This document shows, piece after piece, positions 49,740 to 58,834 of a DNA stretch of 64,000 nt (its first letter is position 1; the number at the start of each line of letters is the position of its first letter). Source of the DNA: Pontederia crassipes (taxonomy: Eukaryota > Streptophyta > Magnoliopsida > Commelinales > Pontederiaceae); the NCBI GenBank assembly GCA_030549335.1, contig CM060190.1, positions 73,252,118 to 73,316,117 of the forward strand, written 5' to 3'. The translations under genes were made by a program, and so were the position numbers. Below the pieces are notes generated by a model. That model saw only the letters and a list, made by a program, of their open reading frames with translations, was not told the origin of the DNA and ran no database searches.

Positions 49740-50045
49740 TTATCCGGAACCAAGGTGTGTTCGGGTAATTAGATCCGTAGGGGTTCATGCCTGACGACCT
49801 AAGGGCAACTGCTCTGGGATCCGTCGATCGAAAACCTGCTACATGGACCATCTTGTGGAATATGGAGAAGCACAGGAGTACTGAACCATGGCTAAGTTCG
49901 AACTCTTCATTCAGAATCTTGGTTGTTCGGACAAGTAAACTCGAGGGGTGCTTTATCACCTGGTGCCCTAAGGCCATCTGGTTTGGGAGTCATCAGTCCA
50001 AAGCCCGCTACATGGACTTCCTTGTGCAATCCTGCTTGAAGATTA
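49740..50045 (+). repeat. Degenerate direct repeat, spacing about 165 bp
   Basis: The unit near 49745-49875 and the unit near 49910-50040 share TTCGG followed by AA, GGGGT, CCTAAGG, then GCTACATGGAC, then CTTGTG and AAT in the same order. Short frames on either strand here derive from the repeat. Confidence 0.7.
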
Positions 50046-50374
50046 GAACTTTTAAATGATTGAAAATAAAGCTGAAAAATGAAAAGAAAAAGAAAAAGTT
50101 TTAAGCTCAATTAGTATTTATGTGTTCAATATCAATGCTATTATTTGATAGACAATTTATTTTTTTTTTTTTTCAAGGCTGAATTTGAGATTGTTTAAAT
50201 TTGTTTAGCATTCAGAACTTCTATGAAGCTAAGTGCATGGAAAATGATAAGATACTAAGTAGTAGGTGTGCAGATGAATTGTGTGAGAAAATTAGTCAGT
50301 TGATAATGTGGAGGCTACGATAGAACTTTCTTGAGCCTTGCTTTGAATTTTTGCTTGAGGACAAGCAAGACTTT

Positions 50375-50389
50375 AAGCTTGGGGGAGTT
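50375..50389 (+). other. Polypurine tract
   Basis: AAGCTTGGGGGAGTT ends immediately before the TG of the 3' LTR, where plus-strand DNA synthesis is primed. Confidence 0.88.
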
Positions 50390-52053
50390 TGATGCATGCA
50401 AAATATAACATATTTTAGTTAATTATTTTAATTAAATTTTCTGTAATTTGATCATGGCATGCATCATTTTTAGTCACTTTTAATCGTAATTCCGGATTTA
50501 TCAATTTTAATTATTAAATTCTCTAAATATTTTAATTGTGGATGGATTAACTAAACTTGGATAATTATTTTGCAGGAAAATTAGAATCTCGGCCGAAATT
50601 CAAAGAAATTATTTCTTACGGCCGAGATTTTTACACCCAAGTCGTTACGGCCGAGATTTCTAGGGCGTAACAAGATTTAATTCTTTGTTACGGCTAACAT
50701 TTGAAGGCGTAAAGATAAAATGATTTTATCTTTTGGGCGTAATGGCATGAAGATAAAGATGTTACGGCCGAAATTTGGAGGGCGTAATGGCATGAAGATG
50801 AAGGGCGTAACAAGATAAAAAAAATTGAGTTTATCTTTGGGCGTAACAAGATTTGAAGGCGTAAAAGATAAAATAAATCCTTACGGCCGAGACTCGAAGG
50901 GAGTAAAGATAAGAAAGATTTATCTTTGGGCGTAATGATAAAAGGATTTATCTTTGGCCGAGTTTATCTTATAAATTTAAAGTTAACCGTACGATGTTAC
51001 GGCCGAGATCAAATTGAAGTCGTCCGCACCCTATAAATACGTGAAGAATCCATCGTTTCAAGGGGTGCTCTGAAGTTCAGGTTTCTTCCACGGCGAGTCG
51101 TGAGCTCTGCAGGCTACGACCAAGAGGAGAGAGGTGCGACGGCTGAAAGTTGATCGCGACCCTGATCAAGTCCGAGAGGCTGCCCGACTGTCTGCCCAAT
51201 TCGAGAGCTCTACTTCTATTTTGGGTGTAATTCTTTCGATTATTATTGTTATTTTATTATTATCTCTCCAGAATTTCTAGGATGAACTCCATGTTTTTAG
51301 GATTATTATTTTAGGAGATTATTAATTGAAGGGAAATGTTTGGACCCTACTTTATTTGTTTTAATCTTTTCTGATCAATTATTAATTGTGCTTAATGCTT
51401 TTATGTTAGTTAATTGAATTTCTGAATTAGGCTATACCAGTTTGTGGAGTGTTTAATTTCAGAATTCATTATACTAATTATAATTGATTTTATTTGAAAT
51501 TAATAATTGACATAAATTTGATAACTAGTGTGTGGAGAATCAAGTTTGTGTGGTCTATTAATCTATACCAGTTTGTGGAGTGATTAATAGTCTAGAGAAT
51601 TCAATTTAATGCATCTTAATTTTAATATGATTTTGGGGGTACCAGTCGTGGAGACTTCAAGTCTTATTAAATTAAGATAGTTCTATATGATTAAATTGAG
51701 GGATGCCAGTCGTGGAGACCACAAGTTAATCATGGTAGATTACTTTAGGGAGACTCTAATCCATCTTTAAAGATTAAAGTTATCTTTTATGGTTCAAATA
51801 TTTATCTTGATCTATTTTCATCCTAAGGCCTAACTTCAACACCACTATCTTATCTTTATCTTATTTTCTTTATTTTATTTCATAAAACATCTTTCCAAAA
51901 ATCCATGTTTTTCCTCTCTTATTAATTTATAAATTCAGATATTGAATTAATAATATTCCTCGTGGGTTCGACACTCTTACTCCTTTTTACTATATTACTT
52001 GAGCGACTAGTGCACTTGCTAGCAAATTTTATTGTTACAATTACAACGCATCA
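50390..52053 (+). repeat. 3' LTR (1,664 bp)
   Basis: Compared line by line with the 5' LTR (offset 10,267) no difference was noticed; the lengths are equal. Its TATA box is at 51032-51039 and could drive readout into the LINE sequence antisense to the LINE. Confidence 0.97.
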
Positions 52054-52058
52054 AAGAT
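52054..52058. repeat. Target-site duplication, right copy (AAGAT)
   Basis: Exact copy of 40118-40122. Confidence 0.97.
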
Positions 52059-52890
52059 CATCAGCATAGAGGAGATGGCTAATAGCAAGGGTTCCAACCT
52101 TTAAAAGTTTGATAGTGCCTCTATTAACCTGGTTGTTCAACAAGGATGAGAAGACCTGGGATACCATGATGAAGAGATAAGGAGACAAGGGATCACCCTG
52201 CCTTAACCCTTTAAAGCACTTGAACTATGAAGTTAAAGATCCATTTATGTTGGAGGAGAAGATTGGTGATTGAATGCAAGCCATGATCCAATTGGTGAAC
52301 TTGGAAGGAAAATGCATTAAATTAAAGACCTGTGAAACAGCATGCCAGGAGACACGATTGAATGCTTTCTCCATATCAACCTTTAGGATAAGATATTTGG
52401 TCCCGCATTTACTCATGGAGTGGGCAATCTTCTGAGATATTAGTAAATTGTCTTGAATGGACCTCCTTTTTATAAAAGCAGCTTGATTGTTGTCAATTAT
52501 ATTCATAAGTGTTAGTTTTAGTCTTGATGCCAGGATTTTTGCAATGACTTTATATATTGTACTACATAGTGAGATAGGTCTGTAATCAGTGACGTAGAGA
52601 GGGTTGGACTTTTTTGGTATGAAAGTGATTGAGGTGAGTTCAGCACCTCTAGGTAGCATATTGCATAGAAAAAAGGATTGGATCTTAGAAGAGATGTCAT
52701 GTCCAATTATGTCCCAGTAGTTTTTAAAGAACTCAGATGTGAAATCATCTGGGCTAGGAGCTTTCCCGAGTGTCAGATGCCAGAAGCAATCTTTAATTTC
52801 CTTGGTTGTGATAGGTGAGATGAGACTTGGTATCCAAGAACTATCCAGGATTGATAGGTCAAGCCACTCATCTGGAGAAGGAGGAGGCAA
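52059..52890 (-). pseudogene. LINE ORF2 reverse transcriptase, N-terminal piece
   Basis: Reading on the minus strand: GKAPSPDDFTSEFFKNYW, then TSITFIPKKSNPLYVTDYRP, then ISLCSTIYKVIAKILASRL, then QAAFIKRRSIQDN and KVDMEKAFNRVSW. A TAG stop (52227-52225) interrupts the frame just before FKGLRQGDPLSPYLF. The frame then reaches LLYAD at 52059, where the LTR element begins. The sequence fits RT motifs of plant L1 elements; KAPSPDD in place of KAPGPDG and the stop show decay before the LTR insertion. Confidence 0.9.
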
Positions 52891-53204
52891 TGAATAAGGT
52901 GTTTAGAGGTTAGAATAATGTTTGACAGAGCAAGATTTGATGTCATCCTCGTTAGTTATCAGCTGGTCATTTCCATCTTTAATTTTAGTTATTAGATTCC
53001 TTCTACTTCTAATGATAGTGCTGAGATGAAAAGTTTTGTATTTTTGTCTCCATCTTTGATCCAATTGACTCTAGATTTTATCCATCATTTAAGACTAATT
53101 TGTCTGAGAAAAGCGGCATGCTGATTATATTTTGATATTAGAAGTTTTATTTCATCATCAGTTAAACCCATAGATTCATCTTTATGTTCAAGGTTAGATA
53201 TTTC

Positions 53205-54097
53205 CTACTTGACGATACAGGCTTTAATTTCTTGCTTTCTGAGACAAGATTTGTTCCATTTCAACGTTCGGTGCTTGATAAGATTTAAGGAGTTTTGAAT
53301 TGTAGTGTGATTGTTTCTTTTGCTCCAAATATCTTTGACAATTTCTTTGGGCTGCTGGTAATCAAACCAGAAGGGCTCATATTTGAAGGATGTGGACCTT
53401 TTCCTGGTATTAGAGTCAAGTAACAGGAGAGAATGATCTGATGTGCCCCTAGTGAGGATAGTGAGGGATATATTTGGATAGGAAAGAAGTCGATGATCAT
53501 TTAATGAAGCCCTGTCCAATTTATAGAGGATTCTAACGTTTTGGAATTTGTTATTACACCAGGTGTACTGTGATCCAGAAAGAGGAATGTCAATGAAGCC
53601 CTGATGCTGGATGAATTCTCGAAATAGTTTGATTGATTTTTTTAAGGTAAAGGAGGTGCCCCCACGTTTGTCCTCTGGAAAACAAATGGAGTTCATGTCA
53701 CCTATGACTAGCCATGGGATGTCATCAACGTTTAAATGCCCTAAGGATGACCATAGCTCATTTCTATTTGTAGGCAAATTACTAGCATAAATAGCAGTTA
53801 AAAGGAAGAAGAAATCGTGTATAGTGACTACAACATTCATGTGTTGTGAAAGAGAGTTAATAAAGGATATTTGAGCATTACCAACTTGCCAAGCAACGAG
53901 TATGCCTCTAGAGGCACCCTGCCTGAGAGCATCCAGTCCAATTGTTACCAAGACATTTAATTATAAGTTCGGATGGCTTACTGATTGCATGCGTTTCTAG
54001 TAGGATGATGATATCTGGAGCATGATCCTTGATGAGGCTCCTCAATCTATCACAAACTTTGCATCTGACTGCCCCCGTTCCAAGTTAGGACCTTCAT
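53205..54097 (-). pseudogene. LINE ORF2 AP-type endonuclease
   Basis: The frame begins ATG at 54097 with MKVLTWN, the usual L1 endonuclease opening, but is broken by a stop soon after. The main open part (53951-53205) shows GILVAWQ, AIYASN, WLVIGDMNSI with the catalytic GD.N, SQYTWCNN, KLDRASL and GTSDHSLLLL with the catalytic SDH. Conserved acidic and His residues of the endonuclease/exonuclease/phosphatase fold are kept in this part. Confidence 0.85.
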
Positions 54098-54396
54098 TAA
54101 TTTGAAAAAGGGGTGGTTGTTTCCTTCAGAGCCAGCGCCGAAGAAGGAAGAGAGTCAGAACAATTATGCTGAGATGTGGTCTTACCTTTCTTTTTTTTTT
54201 CCTCCTTTCCTCCCAGAGAAGGTAAGGGAAGGGGGAGAAAAGCGAGAGCTGGCCTTCCGATTGCGGCGTGGCTCCGAACTAGGATCCGCTTGATTTCTTC
54301 ATTGACTGCCTCAGAGTCATCATCTGTATCTTCTATGTACTCGTGGCATGGTGACTAGAAAAGTTCCAAGACCTAAGCAACCAAAGATTCGTGCAC
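54098..54396 (-). other. LINE inter-ORF region
   Basis: About 300 bp between the end of ORF1 and the start of ORF2, without a convincing frame. Confidence 0.5.
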
Positions 54397-55660
54397 CTAC
54401 AAGTGATTATGTGAGGAAGGGAGCGCGATAGGCAATGCCTCGGGTGGAGAGAGGGTGGAGGAGAGGTTAGGGTTTGCGGTGGCGAGAGAGAGAGGTCTTC
54501 TTTCGACCAGATGAGAAGGATCACGACCAAGTGGATCGATCATAGCCGCTGCGTCTATAGAGATCCTTTGATCCATTGCAGATCGCGAGGAGGTGGGAGA
54601 CAGTTGTAGAGGCGCCCTATCAACGGCTATATCAAGAGAGAGAGAGAGAGTTAGCATGATTACGTGTACGATTTCGATGGATGGGGCTAGGGCATTAGGT
54701 TCGCTACCAAGGACCGGTTCAGCAGGCCGAACCGACTGACGACGTTGAGTGCTTGGTCGGTCCGGCTCACGCGGGTGCACAGCATGGTTGCCAATTGAGG
54801 TGTCCGATGCTGGCCGCCGTCGGCGTGAGTCCGTCGACGTGTCGTACAGTAAGAGACCGTCCTTCCCCACCGACAACAGGCCCGATTCACATTGTCTTGA
54901 CGGACATAAATTCAGGGCATGTCCAATGTGGCCACAGTTGAAGCAGAAAAGAGGGGTTTTTTTGAATTTTACCATCTGAAAGTAACGGGAGCCATCAGGG
55001 AGTTTGTTCCAGTTGCCAGGCTTCACCGACAAGGCAAGATCTAGCTCGATGCACACCCGGCATATCTCAGGCGATCTCCCTTAATAGTATGTTGATCGAC
55101 CTTCAGGGGCTTGCCGAAGATGCTCATAACACGCATGATGGTGGTAGTATCTTCAAGCTCATACGATAGTCCGGGGAGCTGAATACAAATCGACGTGGTA
55201 GAGAGAGATTCGTCGTGTGGTCGGAAGAAGGCCCTGGCCTGAGAGACATGTAGCAGATTTCTGTTAAAGAACCATGGACTACGAGTAAGCACTCCTAACC
55301 TGTCATCCGCCGATTCGAATTTGAAAACACAGTATTGGTTTCCTATCTCAATGACATGGAAAGGGGCAACAAGAGACCAAAGGGCTGTCAGATCGCACTT
55401 GAGAGTGTCGAGGGAGCCCTCATACGCAACCAGCCTTCCCAGAAGTGCGAGTTGCAGACCTGCCGAGCGCTGAGCAACATCTTTTGCATGGATAACGACC
55501 TCATCTCTTGAGGCCTCCTGGACCGCTAAAAGCCATTGTTTGGAGATCCGGAGAGGTGTTGGCTGGGGCCTCGACCTAGCAACGTCTACCCAGCTAGGAG
55601 GAGGGTCAGCCGGAGTAGAGAGAAGGGGAGGAAGGGGGTTGGGATTGATGGATGCCGGTG
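54397..55660 (-). pseudogene. LINE ORF1, DUF4283 and CCHC zinc knuckle
   Basis: Minus-strand reading gives WVDVARSRPQP near 55600, KQWLLAVQEASRDE near 55530, and PWFFNRNLL near 55270 (DUF4283-type RNA-binding region). CVxxDLALSVKPG-like sequence near 55050 precedes a CX2CX4HX4C knuckle CFNCGHIGHALNLC at about 54950-54910. A Pro/Ser-rich tail follows to the stop at 54397. This is the standard ORF1 of plant L1 elements. One frameshift is seen near 55050, where the two frames overlap. Confidence 0.8.
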
Positions 55661-55666
55661 AGGGAA

Positions 55667-55682
55667 GGGGGGGGGGGGGGGG
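55667..55682. repeat. G16 homopolymer at the LINE 5' end
   Basis: Sixteen consecutive G on the plus strand lie at or near the LINE's 5' border. Confidence 0.9.
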
Positions 55683-55724
55683 ACATTTCGTTATCGGTCC
55701 CTTTTAGACGATTTCTTGAAACAG

Positions 55725-56225
55725 CGTAGGCTCAATTTTCTTTTAAACCTCTTTTAATTTATTAGTATTTTCTGTATCTAATTTCAAAGCATGAAAACGT
55801 CCTTAAACTTTACCACAATTTTTATTTTAGTCCTTTCGTTTGATTCTGATAATTTTTCTGTTATTTTTTCCATTTATGAAAAGATTAAAATATCTTTCCA
55901 CATACTTTTCTATATTTTAATGTTAAAAATAATAAAAAAGTATAAAATATAAATTTATTATTATATAGTAATGCCCTCTCTTGGATGAAAGTTTTTATAT
56001 TTTTTAACTTTTTTATATTATTTTGTAACATTAAAAAAGAGAATAGTTCGAGATAGCATTTTAGTCTTTTTACAAACGGGAACAAACAAAATTAACAGAA
56101 AAGTTAAACAAAATGATTAAAATGAAAAATATAATAAAATTTAGATATATCCTTCGTACCTTAATTTAGATACAAAAAATTACAATAGTTCAAATTTAAG
56201 GAAATATTTTTTTAATGATTGATAG
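55725..56225. mobile_element. Foldback/TIR element, copy 2
   Basis: Left arm phrases TTTTCTGTATCTAATTT, GTCCTTAAACTTTACCA and TTTTTCCATTTATGAAAAG are matched by the reverse complement of the right arm (TTTTTTGTATCTAAATT, then GTTAATTTTGTTTG). Related to copies 1 and 3, but the GC-rich core is missing, leaving a 0.5-kb AT-rich element. Confidence 0.6.
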
Positions 56226-56740
56226 GGAAGTCCCTTTCCCAAACATTAAGAAGATCACTTAACTTCATCATGCAATTATTATTTTCCCCATGATCCGTTA
56301 GCAAGCATGATAAGTTTTGATCAAACCAAATGAGTGGATACTAATTTTTTTTCGCTACAAAATTCTATATCCATTAATTAATTAATTACTGGGATATCTC
56401 GCAATGGACGCGTTGTGCCGGGACGAAGCGCATTAGGTGCAAATGCCTGTCATGTGCTGTCACGAATGAGACTTTGATTTAAACCACCACCACCACGCCC
56501 CACCCCACACACACACACAAAAATAAAAATAAAAAATAAAACAGAGGATGCACGTTTCAATAAAAAAGGTGCCAAATTTTATTTTATTTTTTACTTAATC
56601 ATTTATTTCGTAATTTCTTATTTCTTATTAGACTCGTAAGCAGCGTCGCTTCAGAGATTAATCGACCCTCTGATTCACCGACACAAGTCGAGTGTTGAGG
56701 AGGAAATAATACAAAGAGAATTGAAAACTTCAAGCAATTA
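56226..56740. other. Intergenic DNA with simple repeats
   Basis: CACC/CA-type repeats lie near 56485-56518 and A-rich repeats follow. No gene seen. Confidence 0.5.
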
Positions 56741-56773
56741 GCTACTGAATCCATGCACCAAAGTTTCCAAGAA

Positions 56774-56801
56774 AATATATATATATATATATATATATAT
56801 A
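56774..56801. repeat. (TA)n microsatellite
   Basis: A short uninterrupted TA run just downstream of the stop of the gene at 56824-57297. Confidence 0.9.
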
Positions 56802-56823
56802 AACAAATGGAATTAATTGAATT

Positions 56824-57297
56824 TTAATAGCCATGAGCAATACAAGCCTCCCAGAAGAGCTTGTCGCTCTCCAAATCCGTGATCCTCCAACCCACACCGG
56901 CGCCGGAGTTCGCTCCGGCAGCGGAAAGTTCGCCGGCGTCCACCTCGTACTCCTCGTACGCCCTCGCCCTCGCGCACTCCGCCGCCCAGTTCCTCCACGA
57001 CGTCCACTGCATCTCTTCCACACACTCGTAGTCACCATCGGCGCCGCCGAAACCGCCGCCCCCGCCGGTGATTTCACTGCAGGATTCTGCGTCGTCGTCG
57101 TCTCCGACGGCGCTCTCGACGGTCGTCGGAGGCGGCGGCGCATGGACGGAACCGGACTCGGAGTCGTCGCTCCCTTCCATCACTATCTCCGGCGGAGGAT
57201 GATATTGGTGAGGAGGAGCTTCGCTTCTGGCGTGGCGTATCCACTCCAGAACGATGGGCTTCCGGTACGTGCGAATCTTGGCCCCCGCCGCCGCCAT
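56824..57297 (-). CDS. Small acidic plant protein of unknown function, 157 aa
   Basis: The frame is open for 235 codons (to 57531), but the ATG at 57297 is preferred because a TATA box lies 41-48 bp upstream of it, within the longer frame. The 157-residue product starts MAAAGAKIRTYRKP, has IVLEWIRHARSE near residue 15-26, a Pro-rich stretch, an acidic DDDD and Gly-rich middle (about 66-90) and a hydrophobic/aromatic block EEMQWTSWRNWAAECARARA. It ends with the conserved-looking LESDKLFWEACIAHGY. GC content is very high compared with the flanks, as in the FAF gene. The tail resembles that of small uncharacterised plant proteins, which is a weak recollection; no domain name can be given. No signal peptide or membrane segment. 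Confidence 0.65.
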   Translation of the reverse strand: MAAAGAKIRTYRKPIVLEWIRHARSEAPPHQYHPPPEIVMEGSDDSESGSVHAPPPPTTVESAVGDDDDAESCSEITGGGGGFGGADGDYECVEEMQWTSWRNWAAECARARAYEEYEVDAGELSAAGANSGAGVGWRITDLESDKLFWEACIAHGY

Positions 57298-57337
57298 CGG
57301 CCAACAATAAGCATGGAAACGAAAGCAGCGGATCTGA

Positions 57338-57345
57338 GTTATATA
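57338..57345 (-). promoter_or_regulatory. TATA box of the 157-aa gene
   Basis: The minus strand reads GGGTATATAACTC. It lies 41-48 bp before the ATG at 57297, implying a leader of only about 10-20 bases. Confidence 0.55.
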
Positions 57346-57534
57346 CCCATGCTTCTTCTGTTCATGTCGTGGTCGTGGCCGCTTAGATTCGGAGGTGCGG
57401 AGTGCAGCGTGTAAAACGTGTTTGTTTAAACTCCCACCGAGGAAATAGCGTGTCGGGTCCCACCCCTCGCATGACAAGTTTTCTTTTTCTTTAACGGTAT
57501 TTTGCTTACGGTCCAGGAGCGACTCGTCCATATT

Positions 57535-58830
57535 AAATTTATCATCGAGTTCGACTAATTTAATAACATCGATTTACATATTTTATCAGGTCAAATTTTC
57601 AATAAAAATTTTCTGACATTCATAAGAATTTTAGATTTTATTTGTTTAAGGGAAGAGGAATCGGTTATCAATTAACTCTTTCTTTATTTAATGATTTTGA
57701 CTAAGACGATGAGTTCAACTGCATGCGGTAGTTAAGAGTACATAAACGGAAGTTTAAAATAGTAACTTTACATAAATGAAACTTTTGTTCTTTTGTTTTG
57801 TGCTTGGTAATGGACATGCGCTAAGTAGTACCTTAATCTTTTCTTATTCTTTCTTCTTCTTTTTTTTTTCTAGAAAAGCTTACTTTTCGTAAATGGAATA
57901 CGATTCTAGTCACATTATTCACAATTTTCATTTCGATAATGAACTGAATAATCCAATATTATAATTTTGAATGTAAAAAAAAGAAAAAACAAAAGTTATG
58001 ATCCACGTTGAATTTTCTTTTTTATAAATCGCCGGCTTATTTTCACTTCCACTACAAATTGAGAAATTTCTTGAACTATAAAAATTGTCTAACTCTTTTG
58101 ATAACCTTTTTTTTATTTAAATTCAACTATTCAATCACATTTATACGATTTATGATAATTTGAAAAGAAGTGGAGAAGATCAAATTAGTTTAAAATTAAA
58201 TGGATTTCAAATGGCCATTTTCAAACGATGGCAAAGGAGAAAGGGTGATTTGACACAATCAAAACGAGAAAAATGAGAGAGAAAATCTTGTAAAGTGAAA
58301 AGTTTCTTATAGTTCAAAAGTGGTGGGTAATTTTTTTTCTGTTTAGTTGAAAAACGAAACTTTGGTGCATTATTATCTATATAATTAATCCTATAATCAT
58401 ATTTATGGCCATCGCCACCTACCACTGGTCAAGAAGAAATTATTCAAAGTAAGAGCTTCTAGATATGCATGCCACGACACGAGAAAACAAGAAGCATGCA
58501 CACGTGCATCATTACTTAATTAATTAGGTCGAGTTAATTGGTTTTGATCTCGCTTCTAAACAGAATGGTCTAAATTTTGGATAAGAGTTGCCTTCTTTTA
58601 GCATAGAAATCATAGGATGCAATATAAGAACAAACTCAGGAGGAGAGGCTTGTTCTCAAATTTCTTTTTTTTTTTCTATCAAACAGTCATTGGATGGATC
58701 CAAGTTAATAATTGATAGAAAAAAAATTCATTACAAATAAAAAAGTTTCTGTTTTGTTCTTACTTTAGGAATAAAATAGTGATAAATATATTTCTTCATG
58801 GAAGCCATGAATTCTTTCTTTATTTAATAT
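57535..58830. other. AT-rich intergenic DNA
   Basis: The 72-codon minus-strand frame at 58207-58425 has no recognisable feature. No repeat boundary was found. Confidence 0.5.
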
Positions 58831-58834
58831 GAAG

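Larger units (their letters stand above)
48460..50389 (+). other. 3' internal region of the Athila element, no env-like gene
   Basis: The first 600 bases hold about nine CGGCCG motifs at 25-70-base intervals (48690-49070), mostly as TTACGGCCGAAGT. An A18-type run lies near 49300 and another near 49690. The 186-codon frame at 48769-49329 reads the motif as repeated Leu-Thr-Ala-Glu and lacks any signal peptide or membrane anchor in env-like position, so it is not taken as a gene. A 165-bp-spaced degenerate repeat follows (49740-50040). Confidence 0.75.
40123..52053 (+). mobile_element. Athila-lineage Ty3/gypsy LTR retrotransposon, 11.9 kb, complete
   Basis: Complete structure: 1,664-bp LTRs that look identical by eye, perfect 5-bp target duplication, tRNA-Asp-type primer site, a 1.3-kb leader, one uninterrupted gag-pol frame, a 1.9-kb 3' region and a purine tract. 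The Athila assignment rests on the tRNA-Asp primer site, the gag sequence ([33 protein letters not shown]), the DLGAS protease motif, the large size and the absence of a chromodomain. Many Athila elements carry an env-like frame after pol; none is visible here. Identical LTRs mean insertion too recent to have left substitutions. It sits in, and is antisense to, an older LINE. All enzymatic residues appear intact, so autonomy is possible. Confidence 0.95.
38103..55682 (-). mobile_element. L1-type LINE, about 5.6 kb, split by an 11.9-kb LTR element
   Basis: Read on the minus strand, the element has ORF1 with a CCHC zinc knuckle (55660-54397) and ORF2 with an AP-type endonuclease (54097-53205). 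A reverse transcriptase follows in two pieces (52890-52059 and 40122-about 39330), then a zf-RVT zinc-binding region, a decayed RNase H-like region and a 12-base A tail (T run 38103-38114). Without the insertion its length is about 5.6 kb, normal for a full-length plant L1. It carries several stop codons and frameshifts and is dead. A G16 run (55667-55682) lies at or near the 5' end. No convincing target duplication was found, so both ends are approximate. Confidence 0.85.

Noticed and set aside
49609..49977. 122-codon minus-strand frame in the Athila 3' region
   Set aside because: Overlaps the degenerate repeat; low complexity at its C-terminal end and no domain.
38075..55725. LINE target duplication (ATTTCCTTAAAC near 38087 versus ATTTCTTGAAAC near 55711)
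   Set aside because: Only a partial match, and it does not abut both ends of the element; kept as unproven.
55743..55760. TTAAACCTC shared with the left flank of the LINE (about 38093) as target duplication
   Set aside because: The right copy lies 60 bp beyond the probable LINE 5' end and belongs to foldback copy 2.
56833..57414. 193-codon plus-strand frame
   Set aside because: Antisense shadow of the GC-rich 157-aa gene; Arg/Pro-rich with no domain. The minus frame has a TATA box and a conserved-looking tail.
57298..57531. N-terminal extension of the 157-aa gene to 235 aa
   Set aside because: The extension reads through the TATA box and has no conserved feature.
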